The notes under the pieces were generated by a model. That model made no database searches, had not been told where the DNA came from, and worked only from the letters and a program-made list of their open reading frames with translations. Shown one piece after another: positions 56,308-64,000 of a stretch of DNA of 64,000 nt. Each line of letters opens with the position of its first letter. Positions within the stretch are counted from its first letter, which is position 1. The stretch spans positions 1-64,000 of the forward strand of contig NZ_BBQH01000037.1 of the NCBI RefSeq assembly GCF_018397995.1, given 5' to 3'. This stretch comes from Rhizomonospora bruguierae (lineage in GTDB: Bacteria > Actinomycetota > Actinomycetes > Mycobacteriales > Micromonosporaceae). Both the position numbers and the translations under genes were made by a program.

Positions 56308-57336
56308 ATGACGAGGTCTCCTGCCGCGGCCCGACCCACCCCCGCGACGATCGCCAGCATCGCCGGCGAGGTCGGCGTCTCGGTGACCACCGTGTCCAAG
56401 GTCCTCAATGGACACTCGGACGTGGCGGCGGACACGCGGGCGCGGGTCGAGGAGAGCCTCGAACGCAACGGCTACCGCCGGCGGGCCCGGCGCCGCCCGC
56501 CCGCCGCCCAGCAGATCGACCTGGTGTTCCACGAGTGGAACGCCGGCTGGGCCATGGAGATCATCCGTGGCGTGCAGGTCGTCGCCGCCGCGGCGAACGT
56601 GGGCGTGACACTGTCCCAACTCGGCGGCGCGCACCACCCGCCCTCGCTCTGGCTGGACGGGGTGCTCGCCCGCCGGCCGCTGGGGGTGCTGCTGGTGCTG
56701 TGCCACCTGACCGAGGCGCAGCGCCGGCAGTTGGAGCGCCGGGGCATCGCGTTCGTCGTGGTGGACACCGACAGCGCGCCCGACGCGTCGGTGCCCACGG
56801 TCGGCTCGAACAACTGGAACGGTGGCCTGCTCGCCGCCCGCCACCTGCTGGAACTGGGCCACCGGCGGATCGGGGTGATCTCCGGCCCGCGGGACGTGCT
56901 GTGCAGCCGGGCCCGGATCGCCGGCTTCCGCTCCGCCCACGACGAGGCCGGCGTCCCGGTCGAACGGGAACTGGTGCGCTACGGCACGTTCTACGTGGAC
57001 GCCGGCTACGCGTACGGCACCGAGCTGCTGACCCGGCCGGACCGACCCACGGCCATCTTCGCCGGCTCCGACATGCAGGCCATGGGGGTGCTGCGCGCGG
57101 CGCGCCGGCTCGGCCTGCGGGTGCCCGAGGACCTGTCCGTGATCGGGTACGACAACCTGCCGATGGCGGCCTGGCTCGGCCCGGCGCTCACCACGGTCAA
57201 CCAGCCGCTGGGAGACATGGCCGGCACGGCCGCCCGGATGCTGCTCGACCTGGCCCGGGGTGCCGCCCTGCCGACCAGCCGGGTCGACCTGGTGACCGAG
57301 TTGGTGGTGCGGGAGAGCACCGGCCCGCCGGGCTGA
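56308..57336 (+). CDS. LacI-family regulator of the xylan locus
   Basis: The 342-residue protein has a LacI HTH (TPATIASIAGEVGVSVTTVS then KVLNGHSDVAADTRARVEE) and a periplasmic-binding-like effector domain with VPTVGSNNWNGGLLAARHLL, FAGSDMQAMGVLRAARRLGL and VPEDLSVIGYDNLPMAAWLGPALTTV split as in family members. It is divergent from the transport/hydrolase operon and the intergenic region carries GAAA-N-TTTC-like sites. It most likely represses the operon until xylose, xylobiose or a glucuronoxylan fragment binds. It resembles BxlR/XylR-type regulators of actinomycetes. Confidence 0.92.
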   Translation: MTRSPAAARPTPATIASIAGEVGVSVTTVSKVLNGHSDVAADTRARVEESLERNGYRRRARRRPPAAQQIDLVFHEWNAGWAMEIIRGVQVVAAAANVGVTLSQLGGAHHPPSLWLDGVLARRPLGVLLVLCHLTEAQRRQLERRGIAFVVVDTDSAPDASVPTVGSNNWNGGLLAARHLLELGHRRIGVISGPRDVLCSRARIAGFRSAHDEAGVPVERELVRYGTFYVDAGYAYGTELLTRPDRPTAIFAGSDMQAMGVLRAARRLGLRVPEDLSVIGYDNLPMAAWLGPALTTVNQPLGDMAGTAARMLLDLARGAALPTSRVDLVTELVVRESTGPPG

Positions 57337-57345
57337 CCGCCCGGT

Positions 57346-59316
57346 TCACTCCCGGTCGTCGTCGCCGCCGGTGCGCCAGCGCTCGTCCTCCGGCTGCTGA
57401 TCCCGGTCCCGGCTGAGCCGCGGGTCCGGCTCGGCCGGCGGGTACTGCGGGCGCCGCGCCTCGTCGGGCTCCGGCACCCGCACCGGGCGCGCCCCGGATT
57501 CCGGCTCGGGCGTGTGCGCCGCCGCCTCCGGGGCGCCCACCGCCCCGGCCTCGCTGGGCTGGTCCGACGCCGTGCCCATGTGCGGCGCCCCCTCCTCCTG
57601 CGCCGGGCGGGTGGAGCGCTGCGGCAGGTCCCGGTCGAGGTCGCTCACCTCGACGCCGTACTTGGCGTCGAAGGCGGGCCGCTCGGACCGGATCCGCGGG
57701 ATGCGGTCGAAGTTGCGCAGCGGCGGCGGCGACGAGGTGGCCCACTCCAGCGAGTTGCCGAAGCCCCACGGGTCGTTGACCGTCACCACCTTGCCGAGCC
57801 GCCACGACTTCCACACGTTGTAGATGAAGAACAGCGTGGAGGCGCCGAGGATGAACGAGCCGATGGTGGACACCGCGTGCATCGTGGTGAAGCCGTCGGT
57901 GGGCAGGTAGTCGGCGTACCGGCGGGGCATGCCGCGGTTGCCCAGCCAGTGCTGCACCAGGAACGTCATGTGGAAGCCGACGAACATGGTCCAGAAGTGC
58001 GCCCGGCCCAGTTTCTCGTCGAGCATCCGTCCGGTCATCTTCGGGAACCAGAAATAGACGCCAGCGAACGCGGCGAACACGATCGTGCCGAATAGCACGT
58101 AGTGGAAGTGGGCCACGACGAAGTACGAGTCGGTGACGTGGAAGTCGATCGGCGGGCTGGCCAGCAGGACCCCGGACAGGCCGCCGAGCAGGAACGTCAC
58201 CAGGAACCCGAGGGCGAACAGCATCGGCGTCTCGAAGGTGATCTGACCCTTCCACATGGTGCCGGTCCAGTTGAAGAACTTCACCCCGGTCGGCACCGCG
58301 ATGCTGAACGTCACCACCGAGAAGAACGGCAGCAGCACCTGCCCGGTGGCGAACATGTGGTGCGCCCACACCGTCATCGAGTACCCGCCGATGAGCAGCG
58401 TGGCGAACACGAAACCCTTGTACCCGAACACCGGCTTGCGGCTGAACACCGGGATCACCTCGGTGATGATCCCGAAGAACGGTAACGCCACGATGTAGAC
58501 CTCGGGATGGCCGAAGAACCAGAACAGGTGCTGGAACAGGATCGGCCCGCCGTTCGCCGCGTCGTACACGTGGCTGTTCAGCCGCCGGTCGGCGAGCAGG
58601 GCCAGCAGCGCGGCCGTGAGGATCGGGAACACCATCAGCACCAGCAGCGCGGTGACCAGGATGTTCCAGGTGAACAACGGCATCCGGAACAGGGTCATCC
58701 CGGGCGCCCGCAGGGTCACGATGGTGGTGACGATGTTGACCGACCCGAGGATCGTGCCCAACCCGGTGAGGGCCAGCCCGACGATCCACAGGTCGGCGCC
58801 GACGCCGGGGGAGTGCTCCACCCGGGCCAGCGGCGGGTACGCCGTCCAGCCGAAGTCGGCCGCGCCCTGCGGGGTCAGGAAGCCGCCGACCACGATCAGC
58901 CCGCCGAGCAGGTAGATCCAGTACGCGAACGAGTTCAGCCGGGGGAACGACACGTCCGGGGCGCCGATCTGCAACGGCACCAGGTAGTTGGCGAAGCCGA
59001 ACACCAGCGGCGTGGCGAACAGGAACATCATCACCGTGCCGTGCATGGTGAACAGCTGGTTGTACTGCTCCAGCGAGAGGAACTGGAGCCCCGGGTGGGC
59101 CAGTTCGGCGCGCATCAGCAGCGCCATGATCCCACCGAGCAGGAAGAAGCCGAACGACGTCGTCAGGTACAGCAGCCCGATCTGCTTGGCGTCGGTGCTG
59201 CGCAGCAGCGCGGCCACCCGGTTGCCGGGCACGATGGGGCGCACCGGCCAGGGGCGGGTGATGGTGACCGGTCCGGCGGGACGCTCGTGCTCGGTGGTGG
59301 TGATGCGGCGCTGCAT
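57346..59316 (-). CDS. ctaD: cytochrome c oxidase subunit I
   Basis: The 656-residue protein is a haem-copper oxidase subunit I of the A1 type. It has twelve membrane helices in about residues 35-545. [14 protein letters not shown] holds the copper ligand His270, the proton-channel Glu272 and the cross-linked Tyr274. VWAHHMF has the other two copper ligands. HFHYVLFG gives the haem ligands His403 and His405. The last 100 residues are a hydrophilic, Pro/Glu-rich and likely disordered tail. The usual neighbours (ctaC, ctaE, qcr genes) are absent, so this may be a second ctaD copy of the genome. The gene converges with the LacI gene. Confidence 0.95.
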   Translation of the reverse strand: MQRRITTTEHERPAGPVTITRPWPVRPIVPGNRVAALLRSTDAKQIGLLYLTTSFGFFLLGGIMALLMRAELAHPGLQFLSLEQYNQLFTMHGTVMMFLFATPLVFGFANYLVPLQIGAPDVSFPRLNSFAYWIYLLGGLIVVGGFLTPQGAADFGWTAYPPLARVEHSPGVGADLWIVGLALTGLGTILGSVNIVTTIVTLRAPGMTLFRMPLFTWNILVTALLVLMVFPILTAALLALLADRRLNSHVYDAANGGPILFQHLFWFFGHPEVYIVALPFFGIITEVIPVFSRKPVFGYKGFVFATLLIGGYSMTVWAHHMFATGQVLLPFFSVVTFSIAVPTGVKFFNWTGTMWKGQITFETPMLFALGFLVTFLLGGLSGVLLASPPIDFHVTDSYFVVAHFHYVLFGTIVFAAFAGVYFWFPKMTGRMLDEKLGRAHFWTMFVGFHMTFLVQHWLGNRGMPRRYADYLPTDGFTTMHAVSTIGSFILGASTLFFIYNVWKSWRLGKVVTVNDPWGFGNSLEWATSSPPPLRNFDRIPRIRSERPAFDAKYGVEVSDLDRDLPQRSTRPAQEEGAPHMGTASDQPSEAGAVGAPEAAAHTPEPESGARPVRVPEPDEARRPQYPPAEPDPRLSRDRDQQPEDERWRTGGDDDRE

Positions 59317-59513
59317 CGGCGGTGACCTTCTCTGCGGGACACGGGCTCCAGGGGTTGAAGTCCAGCCCCCCGGTTCCAGCCCGGCGCCGAGTTAAACGCC
59401 GCATCTTCCGCCCACCCGGGGGTACCGGCGTCGGAGCGCGAACGCGCTGGTGCGAGCAGAACGGGTCGAGCCAACGGGTCGGGTCGCCGGGTCGAGCACG
59501 GAGGGGTACAGAC

Positions 59514-60500
59514 ATGAATTCCGTTCGAGAGATCGGGGCCCTGGAGCGCAGCGCCGGGCCGGGTCGCGGCGCCGACCGGCTGGCCCGCCGCCTGGGCCTG
59601 GCGAGCCTGGGGCTCGGGGTGGCGCAGCTGGTCGCCCCCTACCGGGTGGCTCAACTCGCCGGCGTCGACCGGTCCGTCCGGGCGATCATGATCATTCCGG
59701 CGCTGGGGCTGCGGGAGATCGGGCACGCCGCTGCCCTGCTCGGCGTGCGCCGGCCGGGGCGGTGGGCCTGGACCCGGGTGGCCGGCGACGCGATGGACCT
59801 GGCCCTGCTCGGCCGGGCGGTGGCACACACCTGTGGCCTGCGGCGCGTGCGGGCCGCGGCCGTGACCGCCGCGGTCGCCGGGATCACCGTGGCCGACCTG
59901 TACACGGCCATCCGGGCCTACCGGGAGGGCGAGCGGACGGTGCGGGACGGGGCCGTGCACGCGGTCGGCGCCATCACGATCAACAAGTCGCCCGCCGAGG
60001 TGTACCGGTTCTGGCGCGACCTGGAGAACTGGCCCCGGTTCATGTACCACCTCGAATCCGTGCGGGTCACCGGCGACCGCCGCTCGCACTGGTCGGCCAA
60101 GGCGCCCGGCTTCGGCCGGATGCGGCGGACCGTCGAGTGGGACGCCGAGATCGTCGAGGACACCCCGGAGCGGATCATCACCTGGCGGTCACTGCCCGAC
60201 GCGGACGTCACGAACTGGGGCCAGGTCCGGTTCCTGCCCGGCCCGAGCGGGCGCGGGACGGAGGTCCGGGTGGAACTGGACTACACCGCGCCCGGGCGGG
60301 CCGCCGGCGTGGCCATCGCCCGGCTGTTCGGCGAGGAGCCGCGCCAGCAGTTGCGCGACGACCTGCGCCGGTTCAAGCAGGTGATGGAGACCGGCGACGT
60401 GGTGCGCTCCGAGGGCAGCCCGGACGGGCTGAGCATGCGCCAGCAGATGAAGCAGCGGCCGGCCCGCCCGGTGCGCGCCGACGAACTGGTGTCCGTGTGA
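59514..60500 (+). CDS. membrane-associated SRPBCC-domain protein
   Basis: The 328-residue protein has an N-terminal region of about 140 residues with three or four hydrophobic segments ([39 protein letters not shown]), then an SRPBCC/polyketide-cyclase domain (about 150-290): [34 protein letters not shown] and [15 protein letters not shown]. Such proteins are common in actinomycetes beside zinc-alcohol dehydrogenase genes. The ligand is unknown. The ATG has GGAGGGG upstream. It is co-transcribed with the next gene, 28 bases downstream. Confidence 0.88.
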   Translation: MNSVREIGALERSAGPGRGADRLARRLGLASLGLGVAQLVAPYRVAQLAGVDRSVRAIMIIPALGLREIGHAAALLGVRRPGRWAWTRVAGDAMDLALLGRAVAHTCGLRRVRAAAVTAAVAGITVADLYTAIRAYREGERTVRDGAVHAVGAITINKSPAEVYRFWRDLENWPRFMYHLESVRVTGDRRSHWSAKAPGFGRMRRTVEWDAEIVEDTPERIITWRSLPDADVTNWGQVRFLPGPSGRGTEVRVELDYTAPGRAAGVAIARLFGEEPRQQLRDDLRRFKQVMETGDVVRSEGSPDGLSMRQQMKQRPARPVRADELVSV

Positions 60501-60528
60501 GCGCGGCGCGGGCCGGAGAGGAGCAGGC

Positions 60529-61701
60529 ATGAGGGCGAACACCTGGCAGGGCCGCCAGCACGTGACCGTGCAGGACGTCCCCGACCCGCGGATACTCAAC
60601 GCGCAGGACGCGATCGTGCGGATCACGTCCACCGCGATCTGCGGCTCGGACCTGCACCTCTACCACGGCTACATCCCGACCATGAAGAAGGGCGACGTGC
60701 TCGGCCACGAGTTCATGGGCGAGGTGGTCGAGGTCGGCCCGGCGGTGCGGAACCTGCGCGTCGGCGACCGGGTGGTGGTGCCGTTCCCGATCGCCTGCGG
60801 CGCCTGCATGGCCTGCGAGCGCGGCCTGTACTCGGTGTGCGAGAACTCCAACCCCAACGCCGGCATCGCCGAGAAGATCATGGGGTACTCGCCGGCCGGC
60901 ATCTTCGGGTACTCGCACCTGCTCGGCGGGTACGCGGGCGGCCAGGCCGAGTACGCCCGGGTGCCGTTCGCCGACGTCGGCCCGCTGAAGATCGAGGTGG
61001 ACCTGCCGGACGAGCAGCTGCTGTTCCTGTCCGACATCCTGCCGACCGGCTACATGGGCGCCGAACTGTGCGACATCAAGCCCGGCGACACCATCGCCGT
61101 CTGGGGCGCCGGCCCGGTCGGGCTGTTCGCCATCGCCAGCGCGTACCTGCTCGGCGCCAAGAAGGTGATCGCGATCGACCGGTTCGACTACCGGCTGCGC
61201 AAGGCCAAGGACCAGGCCGGCGCCGAGATCATCAACTACGAGCTGACCCCGGTGGCCGAGGCGCTCAGGGAGATGACGGCCGGCCGGGGCCCGGACGCCT
61301 GCATCGACGCGGTCGGGATGGAGGCGCACCACGCGTCCGGCCTGATCTACGGGTACGACCGGGCCAAGCAGGCCACCCGGACCGAGAGCGACCGGCCGGA
61401 CGCGCTGCGCGAAGCGATCATGAACGTCCGCAACGGCGGCATCGTCGCCGCGATCGGCGCCTACGGCGGCTTCATCGACAAGTTCCCGATGGGCGCGTTC
61501 ATGAACCGGTCACTGACGATGAAGAGCGCCCAGTGCCACGTGCAGAAGTACATGCGCCCGCTGCTGGAGCGCATCCGCAAGGGCGAGATCGACCCCAGCT
61601 TCGTCATCACGCACCGCATGCGGCTGGACGACGCGCCGCGCGCGTTCCAACTGTTCCGCGAGAAGCAGGACGAGTGCGTCAAGGTGGTGCTCAAGCCCTG
61701 A
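60529..61701 (+). CDS. zinc-dependent alcohol dehydrogenase (glutathione-independent formaldehyde dehydrogenase-like)
   Basis: The 390-residue protein is an MDR-family zinc enzyme. [14 protein letters not shown] and [12 protein letters not shown] hold catalytic zinc ligands. [18 protein letters not shown] binds the structural zinc. [20 protein letters not shown] binds NAD. The inserted segments [20 protein letters not shown] and [19 protein letters not shown] are typical of the formaldehyde dehydrogenase/threonine-dehydrogenase-like subgroup. It is the second gene of the SRPBCC operon. The ATG has GGAGAGGAG upstream. The substrate may be an aldehyde, but is not certain. Confidence 0.92.
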   Translation: MRANTWQGRQHVTVQDVPDPRILNAQDAIVRITSTAICGSDLHLYHGYIPTMKKGDVLGHEFMGEVVEVGPAVRNLRVGDRVVVPFPIACGACMACERGLYSVCENSNPNAGIAEKIMGYSPAGIFGYSHLLGGYAGGQAEYARVPFADVGPLKIEVDLPDEQLLFLSDILPTGYMGAELCDIKPGDTIAVWGAGPVGLFAIASAYLLGAKKVIAIDRFDYRLRKAKDQAGAEIINYELTPVAEALREMTAGRGPDACIDAVGMEAHHASGLIYGYDRAKQATRTESDRPDALREAIMNVRNGGIVAAIGAYGGFIDKFPMGAFMNRSLTMKSAQCHVQKYMRPLLERIRKGEIDPSFVITHRMRLDDAPRAFQLFREKQDECVKVVLKP

Positions 61702-61748
61702 CCCGCGGGCGCCCACGGGTCCGGCCGGCGCGTCGGTAGGGTGACGGC

Positions 61749-62498
61749 GTGGGCGACCGGCGCGGCCAGGCACCGGGCAGCCCTCGGCGCGGTCTGCTCC
61801 TGCTGGCCGGCGGGGCCGCCGCCGCGTTCGCCCTGCTGACCGCCTGCGTGGTCGCCGGCCTCGCCCCGCTGTACCGGGCCGACCTGGCGCTGAGCGCGGC
61901 CGCGCACCGGGCGGCGCTCGCCCGGCCGGCCTGGCGCTCCGCGATGATCGTGGTGACCGACAGCGCGTCGCGCCCGTACGCTCTCGTGGCCGGCGCGCTG
62001 CTCACGCTGGCCCTCGCCGCGCTCCGCCAGTACCGGCGGGCCGCCTTCGTCGTCGTCGCCGCGCTCGCCGCGGCCGGCAGCCGCCTGCTCGTCCTGGCCG
62101 CCGTCGCCCGCCCCCGCCCGGTGGACCGGCTCGCCGCCGCGCAGGGCTGGTCGTACCCGTCCGGGCACACCACGACCGCGGCGAGCGCGGCCCTGATCGT
62201 CGGGCTGCTCCTGTGGCGGCTGCCGCGTTCCGGCCGGGCGCGTCGCCTGCTCGTGGCGGTCGCCGCCGCCTGGGCGCTCCTGGTCGGGGTCAGCCGGGTC
62301 GCGCTCGTCGTGCACTGGCCCACCGACGTGCTGGGCGGCTGGCTGCTCTCGCTGGCCGTGGTCCCGGCCGTCGCGGCGCTCCTGCTGCCCACCCCCGCCC
62401 GGTCAGCGGCGGTGGGTGATGCGCCCGGCGGCGACGAGTTCGACCACGACCGCCACCGCGACCGCCTCGGCGGCCAGCAGGGCCACGAGGACCAGTAG
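61749..62498 (+). CDS. PAP2-superfamily membrane phosphatase
   Basis: The 249-residue protein has six helices and the PAP2 signature: ARPRPVDRL (motif 1), SYPSGHTTT (motif 2) and SRVALVVHWPTDVLGG (motif 3). These supply the catalytic histidines and arginines for removing phosphate from lipid pyrophosphates or phosphatidic acid. The GTG start is the only one that gives the full first helix. The last 32 residues (from about 218) are hydrophilic and overlap the convergent gene by 96 bases. The tail GGDEFDHDRHRDRLGG looks like an accidental extension resulting from loss of an earlier stop. Confidence 0.9.
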   Translation: MGDRRGQAPGSPRRGLLLLAGGAAAAFALLTACVVAGLAPLYRADLALSAAAHRAALARPAWRSAMIVVTDSASRPYALVAGALLTLALAALRQYRRAAFVVVAALAAAGSRLLVLAAVARPRPVDRLAAAQGWSYPSGHTTTAASAALIVGLLLWRLPRSGRARRLLVAVAAAWALLVGVSRVALVVHWPTDVLGGWLLSLAVVPAVAALLLPTPARSAAVGDAPGGDEFDHDRHRDRLGGQQGHEDQ

Positions 62499-63149
62499 CT
62501 GGGTCGCGCCCGCCTGGACGGCGGAGCCGCCGCCGAGCAGGACGCCGACGAACGCGCCGGGCAGCGTGACCAGGCCGACGGTCCGGGTCTGGTCCAGGGC
62601 CGGCACTAGGGCCTGGGCGACGGTCGGGCGGCAGACCTCGAGCACCGCCTCGCGGTCGGTGAACCCGAGCGCCAGCGCCGCCTCGTACTCGCCGTGCCGG
62701 GTGCGCAACTCGTCCAGGGCGCGCCGGCCGGCGAGCGAGGTGGCCGTCATAGCGCCGCCGATGATGATGCCGGCGATCGGCAGCACCGCCACGGTGGACC
62801 GGGGAACCGGCCCGGTGACCAGGACGATCGCGGTGGTGGGCACGGAGCCGGCCCCGATCGCCGCCGCGACCCACCAGGCGCCCCGCGCGGCGCGCACCCG
62901 CCGGGCCGACGTGCCCGCCGCGACCAGCAGCATCGCGGCGATGAACAGCGCGGTGGCCCACCACCAGCGCAGCACGGACGCGATCAGCAGCGAGACGAGC
63001 GCCAACTGCGCGACGGCCCGCCCGGCGGCGGTGGCCACGCCCCGGCCCACGCCGAGGCGGGCGACCAGGCTCACCACGACCGCGACGGCGATCAGGAGCC
63101 CGAGCGCCACCCCCAGCGGCGCCCCGACGGTGACCGCACCGGTTCCCAC
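62403..63149 (-). CDS. FetB/UPF0014-family ABC permease
   Basis: The 248-residue protein has about six helices and the UPF0014/FetB features GRAVAQLALVSLLIASVL, PIAGIIIGGAMTATSLA and ALALGFTDREAVLEVCRPTV followed by QTRTVGLVTLPGAFVGVLLGG. In E. coli FetB works with the ATPase FetA in iron export. No FetA-type ATPase gene is visible here, although it could lie elsewhere. The start is a GTG at 63149. The 3' end overlaps the PAP2 gene by 96 bases. Confidence 0.88.
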   Translation of the reverse strand: MGTGAVTVGAPLGVALGLLIAVAVVVSLVARLGVGRGVATAAGRAVAQLALVSLLIASVLRWWWATALFIAAMLLVAAGTSARRVRAARGAWWVAAAIGAGSVPTTAIVLVTGPVPRSTVAVLPIAGIIIGGAMTATSLAGRRALDELRTRHGEYEAALALGFTDREAVLEVCRPTVAQALVPALDQTRTVGLVTLPGAFVGVLLGGGSAVQAGATQLLVLVALLAAEAVAVAVVVELVAAGRITHRR

Positions 63150-63191
63150 GTGGTCATCTCAGCACGGTACGGGTCCGGGCGCCCGACCCGA

Positions 63192-63482
63192 TCACGCTCC
63201 GGCCATGGTGGCGGGACGCCCGTACCGCTCGGCGGCCCGCGCCCGCGCCTTCGCGGCCTCGACCTCCCGGTCCCGGGGCGGCGCGGCGGTCACCAGCGAC
63301 TCCAGCAGCGTGCGGGTCGCCGCGGCGACCGCGCGCACCGCCTCGTCGAACGCCTCCTGGTTGGCGGCGGACGGCCGCGCGCTCCCGCTGATCTTGCGGA
63401 CGTATTGCAGCGCCGCGGCCTCGATCTCCTCGTCGGTGGCCGGTGGCTCGAAGTTGTGAAGGACGCGGATGCTTCGGCACAT
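63192..63482 (-). CDS. DUF2277 family protein
   Basis: The 96-residue protein starts MCRSIRVLHNFEPPATDEEI and continues AAALQYVRKISGSARPSAAN, the conserved core of DUF2277. It is small, soluble and of unknown function, and is found widely in actinomycetes. The ATG at 63482 matches the family start, which rules out the longer repeat-encoded reading upstream. It lies 42 bases upstream of the FetB-like gene on the same strand and may be co-transcribed. Confidence 0.9.
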   Translation of the reverse strand: MCRSIRVLHNFEPPATDEEIEAAALQYVRKISGSARPSAANQEAFDEAVRAVAAATRTLLESLVTAAPPRDREVEAAKARARAAERYGRPATMAGA

Positions 63483-63564
63483 GTCCCCACAATGCCCGAT
63501 CGGCGGACCGGATCGCACCAGCGGCCCGCTCCGTACCGCATCGGCGGTCCGGCTGCCGGCCGCA

Positions 63565-63735
63565 CCGCGCGGCCTGGCCTGCGGCCCGTAGGCGGCCCGC
63601 ACCGGACGGCCCTGGCCTGCGGCCCGCATCGGGCGGTCCTGGCCGGTAGCCCGTCGGCGGCCCGCGCCTGGCGGCCTGGCCTGCGGCCCGTCGGTGGCCC
63701 GCACCGCGCGGCCGCACGGGACGGCCCGGCCGGCA
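63565..63735. repeat. degenerate GGCCTGCGGCCCG tandem repeats
   Basis: The motif GGCCTGCGGCCCG(T/C) recurs four times (about 63573, 63611, 63678 and related GGCCGGTAGCCCG at 63640), interspersed with GGCGGCCCGCACCG-like segments, giving units of about 35-40 bases. No gene can be supported here. The stretch separates DUF2277 from the last gene of the window. Confidence 0.6.
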
Positions 63736-63762
63736 GGCCGCACCGCGTCGTGCCGCGTCGCG

Positions 63763-64000
63763 CTAGAACAGGGTGAGCTGGCCGGGCAGGGGCTCCCGTC
63801 GCCGGCCGCGGGGCGACCACCGGGGTGCCGGCACGGGCGGATCGTCCGCTGGCGGCTCCTGCGGCGGGGAGCCGCCGGTGAGCGCCCAGAGCGACGGCCC
63901 GAGGATGATCCCGCGCGCCGCCAGCGCCCGCCGCATCGACGCCCGGTCCAGCGGCAGCCGGGCCGCGTCCAGCTCGGGAAGGGGCAGATCGGCGCGCATC
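63763..64000 (-). CDS. unidentified protein, C-terminal part (5' end outside window)
   Basis: The reading enters from the right edge and ends at TAG (63763-63765). The ATG at 63999 is probably internal. The visible part has LPLPELDAARLPLDRASMRR and GIILGPSLWALTGGSPP, then a Pro/Arg-rich linker, and ends LPGQLTLF. The QLTLF ending is shared by several DNA-metabolism proteins, but this is not enough to assign a family. Confidence 0.55.
   Translation of the reverse strand, partial: MRADLPLPELDAARLPLDRASMRRALAARGIILGPSLWALTGGSPPQEPPADDPPVPAPRWSPRGRRREPLPGQLTLF

Noticed and set aside
63530-63760. Possible CRISPR array
   Set aside because: The repeats are short, degenerate and palindromic-like, spacers are not unique sequences of constant length, and no cas genes are present.

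Overview
The window is very GC-rich and gene-dense, with many GTG starts, short gaps and frequent 4-base ATGA/GTGA overlaps between tandem genes. The families present (SCO5389 family, DUF574-type methyltransferase, DUF3040, DUF2277, MerR/LacI regulators with actinobacterial-style promoters, secreted enzymes with CBM2, CUT1 sugar importers without their own ATPase) point to a soil-type filamentous actinomycete. I favour Micromonosporaceae (Micromonospora or a relative), but this is an inference from family content and style, not from a marker gene. There are no rRNA or tRNA genes, no CRISPR array and no intact mobile element.

Layout. 1-4.6 kb: end of an FtsX-type permease, a small membrane protein, a DUF1275 protein, an intergenic stretch rich in repeats and a frameshifted uridine-kinase-like remnant. 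4.6-16.8 kb: a SAM methyltransferase; a coupled deacetylase/beta-propeller lipoprotein pair; a secreted CBM2-tagged sugar dehydrogenase; a PfkB kinase; an LCP cell-wall ligase; a coupled metal-permease pair (ArsP-like permease plus TIGR03943); an SCO5389-family pseudogene; and a secreted CBM32-like/DUF1996 protein behind a LacI-type operator. 16.9-28.3 kb: a GT39-like membrane glycosyltransferase, a DapA-family lyase divergent from a LysR regulator, a GNAT enzyme, a gene graveyard at 21.3-22.9 kb, small proteins, an ABC-2 exporter pair and a sulfatase-fold membrane protein.

28.5-38.3 kb: a secreted GDSL esterase and a galactan-use locus: LacI regulator, two CUT1 permeases, binding protein, GH42 beta-galactosidase and secreted GH53 endo-galactanase. 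The two promoter regions carry an identical perfect 16-bp palindrome plus a second imperfect copy. The expected order of events is extracellular cleavage by GH53, uptake by the ABC system, then intracellular hydrolysis by GH42. A decayed PhoD gene follows. 38.4-45.5 kb: a TerC protein behind a probable yybP-ykoY manganese riboswitch, an autoregulated MerR gene, hydrolase, methyltransferase and quinone-reductase genes and several small conserved proteins.

45.9-57.3 kb: a second glycan locus for (glucurono)xylan-type oligosaccharides: GH67 alpha-glucuronidase facing a six-gene operon (LplB/LplC-type permeases, LipO-type binding protein, GH39 beta-xylosidase, DUF624 membrane protein, GH42) and a divergent LacI regulator with GAAA-N-TTTC-like sites. 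Active-site spacing in GH67 and GH39 fits characterised enzymes exactly. 57.3-64 kb: a lone cytochrome oxidase subunit I, an SRPBCC/zinc-ADH pair, a PAP2 phosphatase overlapping a FetB-like permease, a DUF2277 protein and the end of an unidentified gene.

I found no clearly new multi-gene system. The most notable points are the two neighbouring glycan regulons with readable operators, a recurrent TTCCGCATAGGAA element, repeat expansions inside two enzyme or regulator genes, and a run of pseudogenes in different stages of decay.
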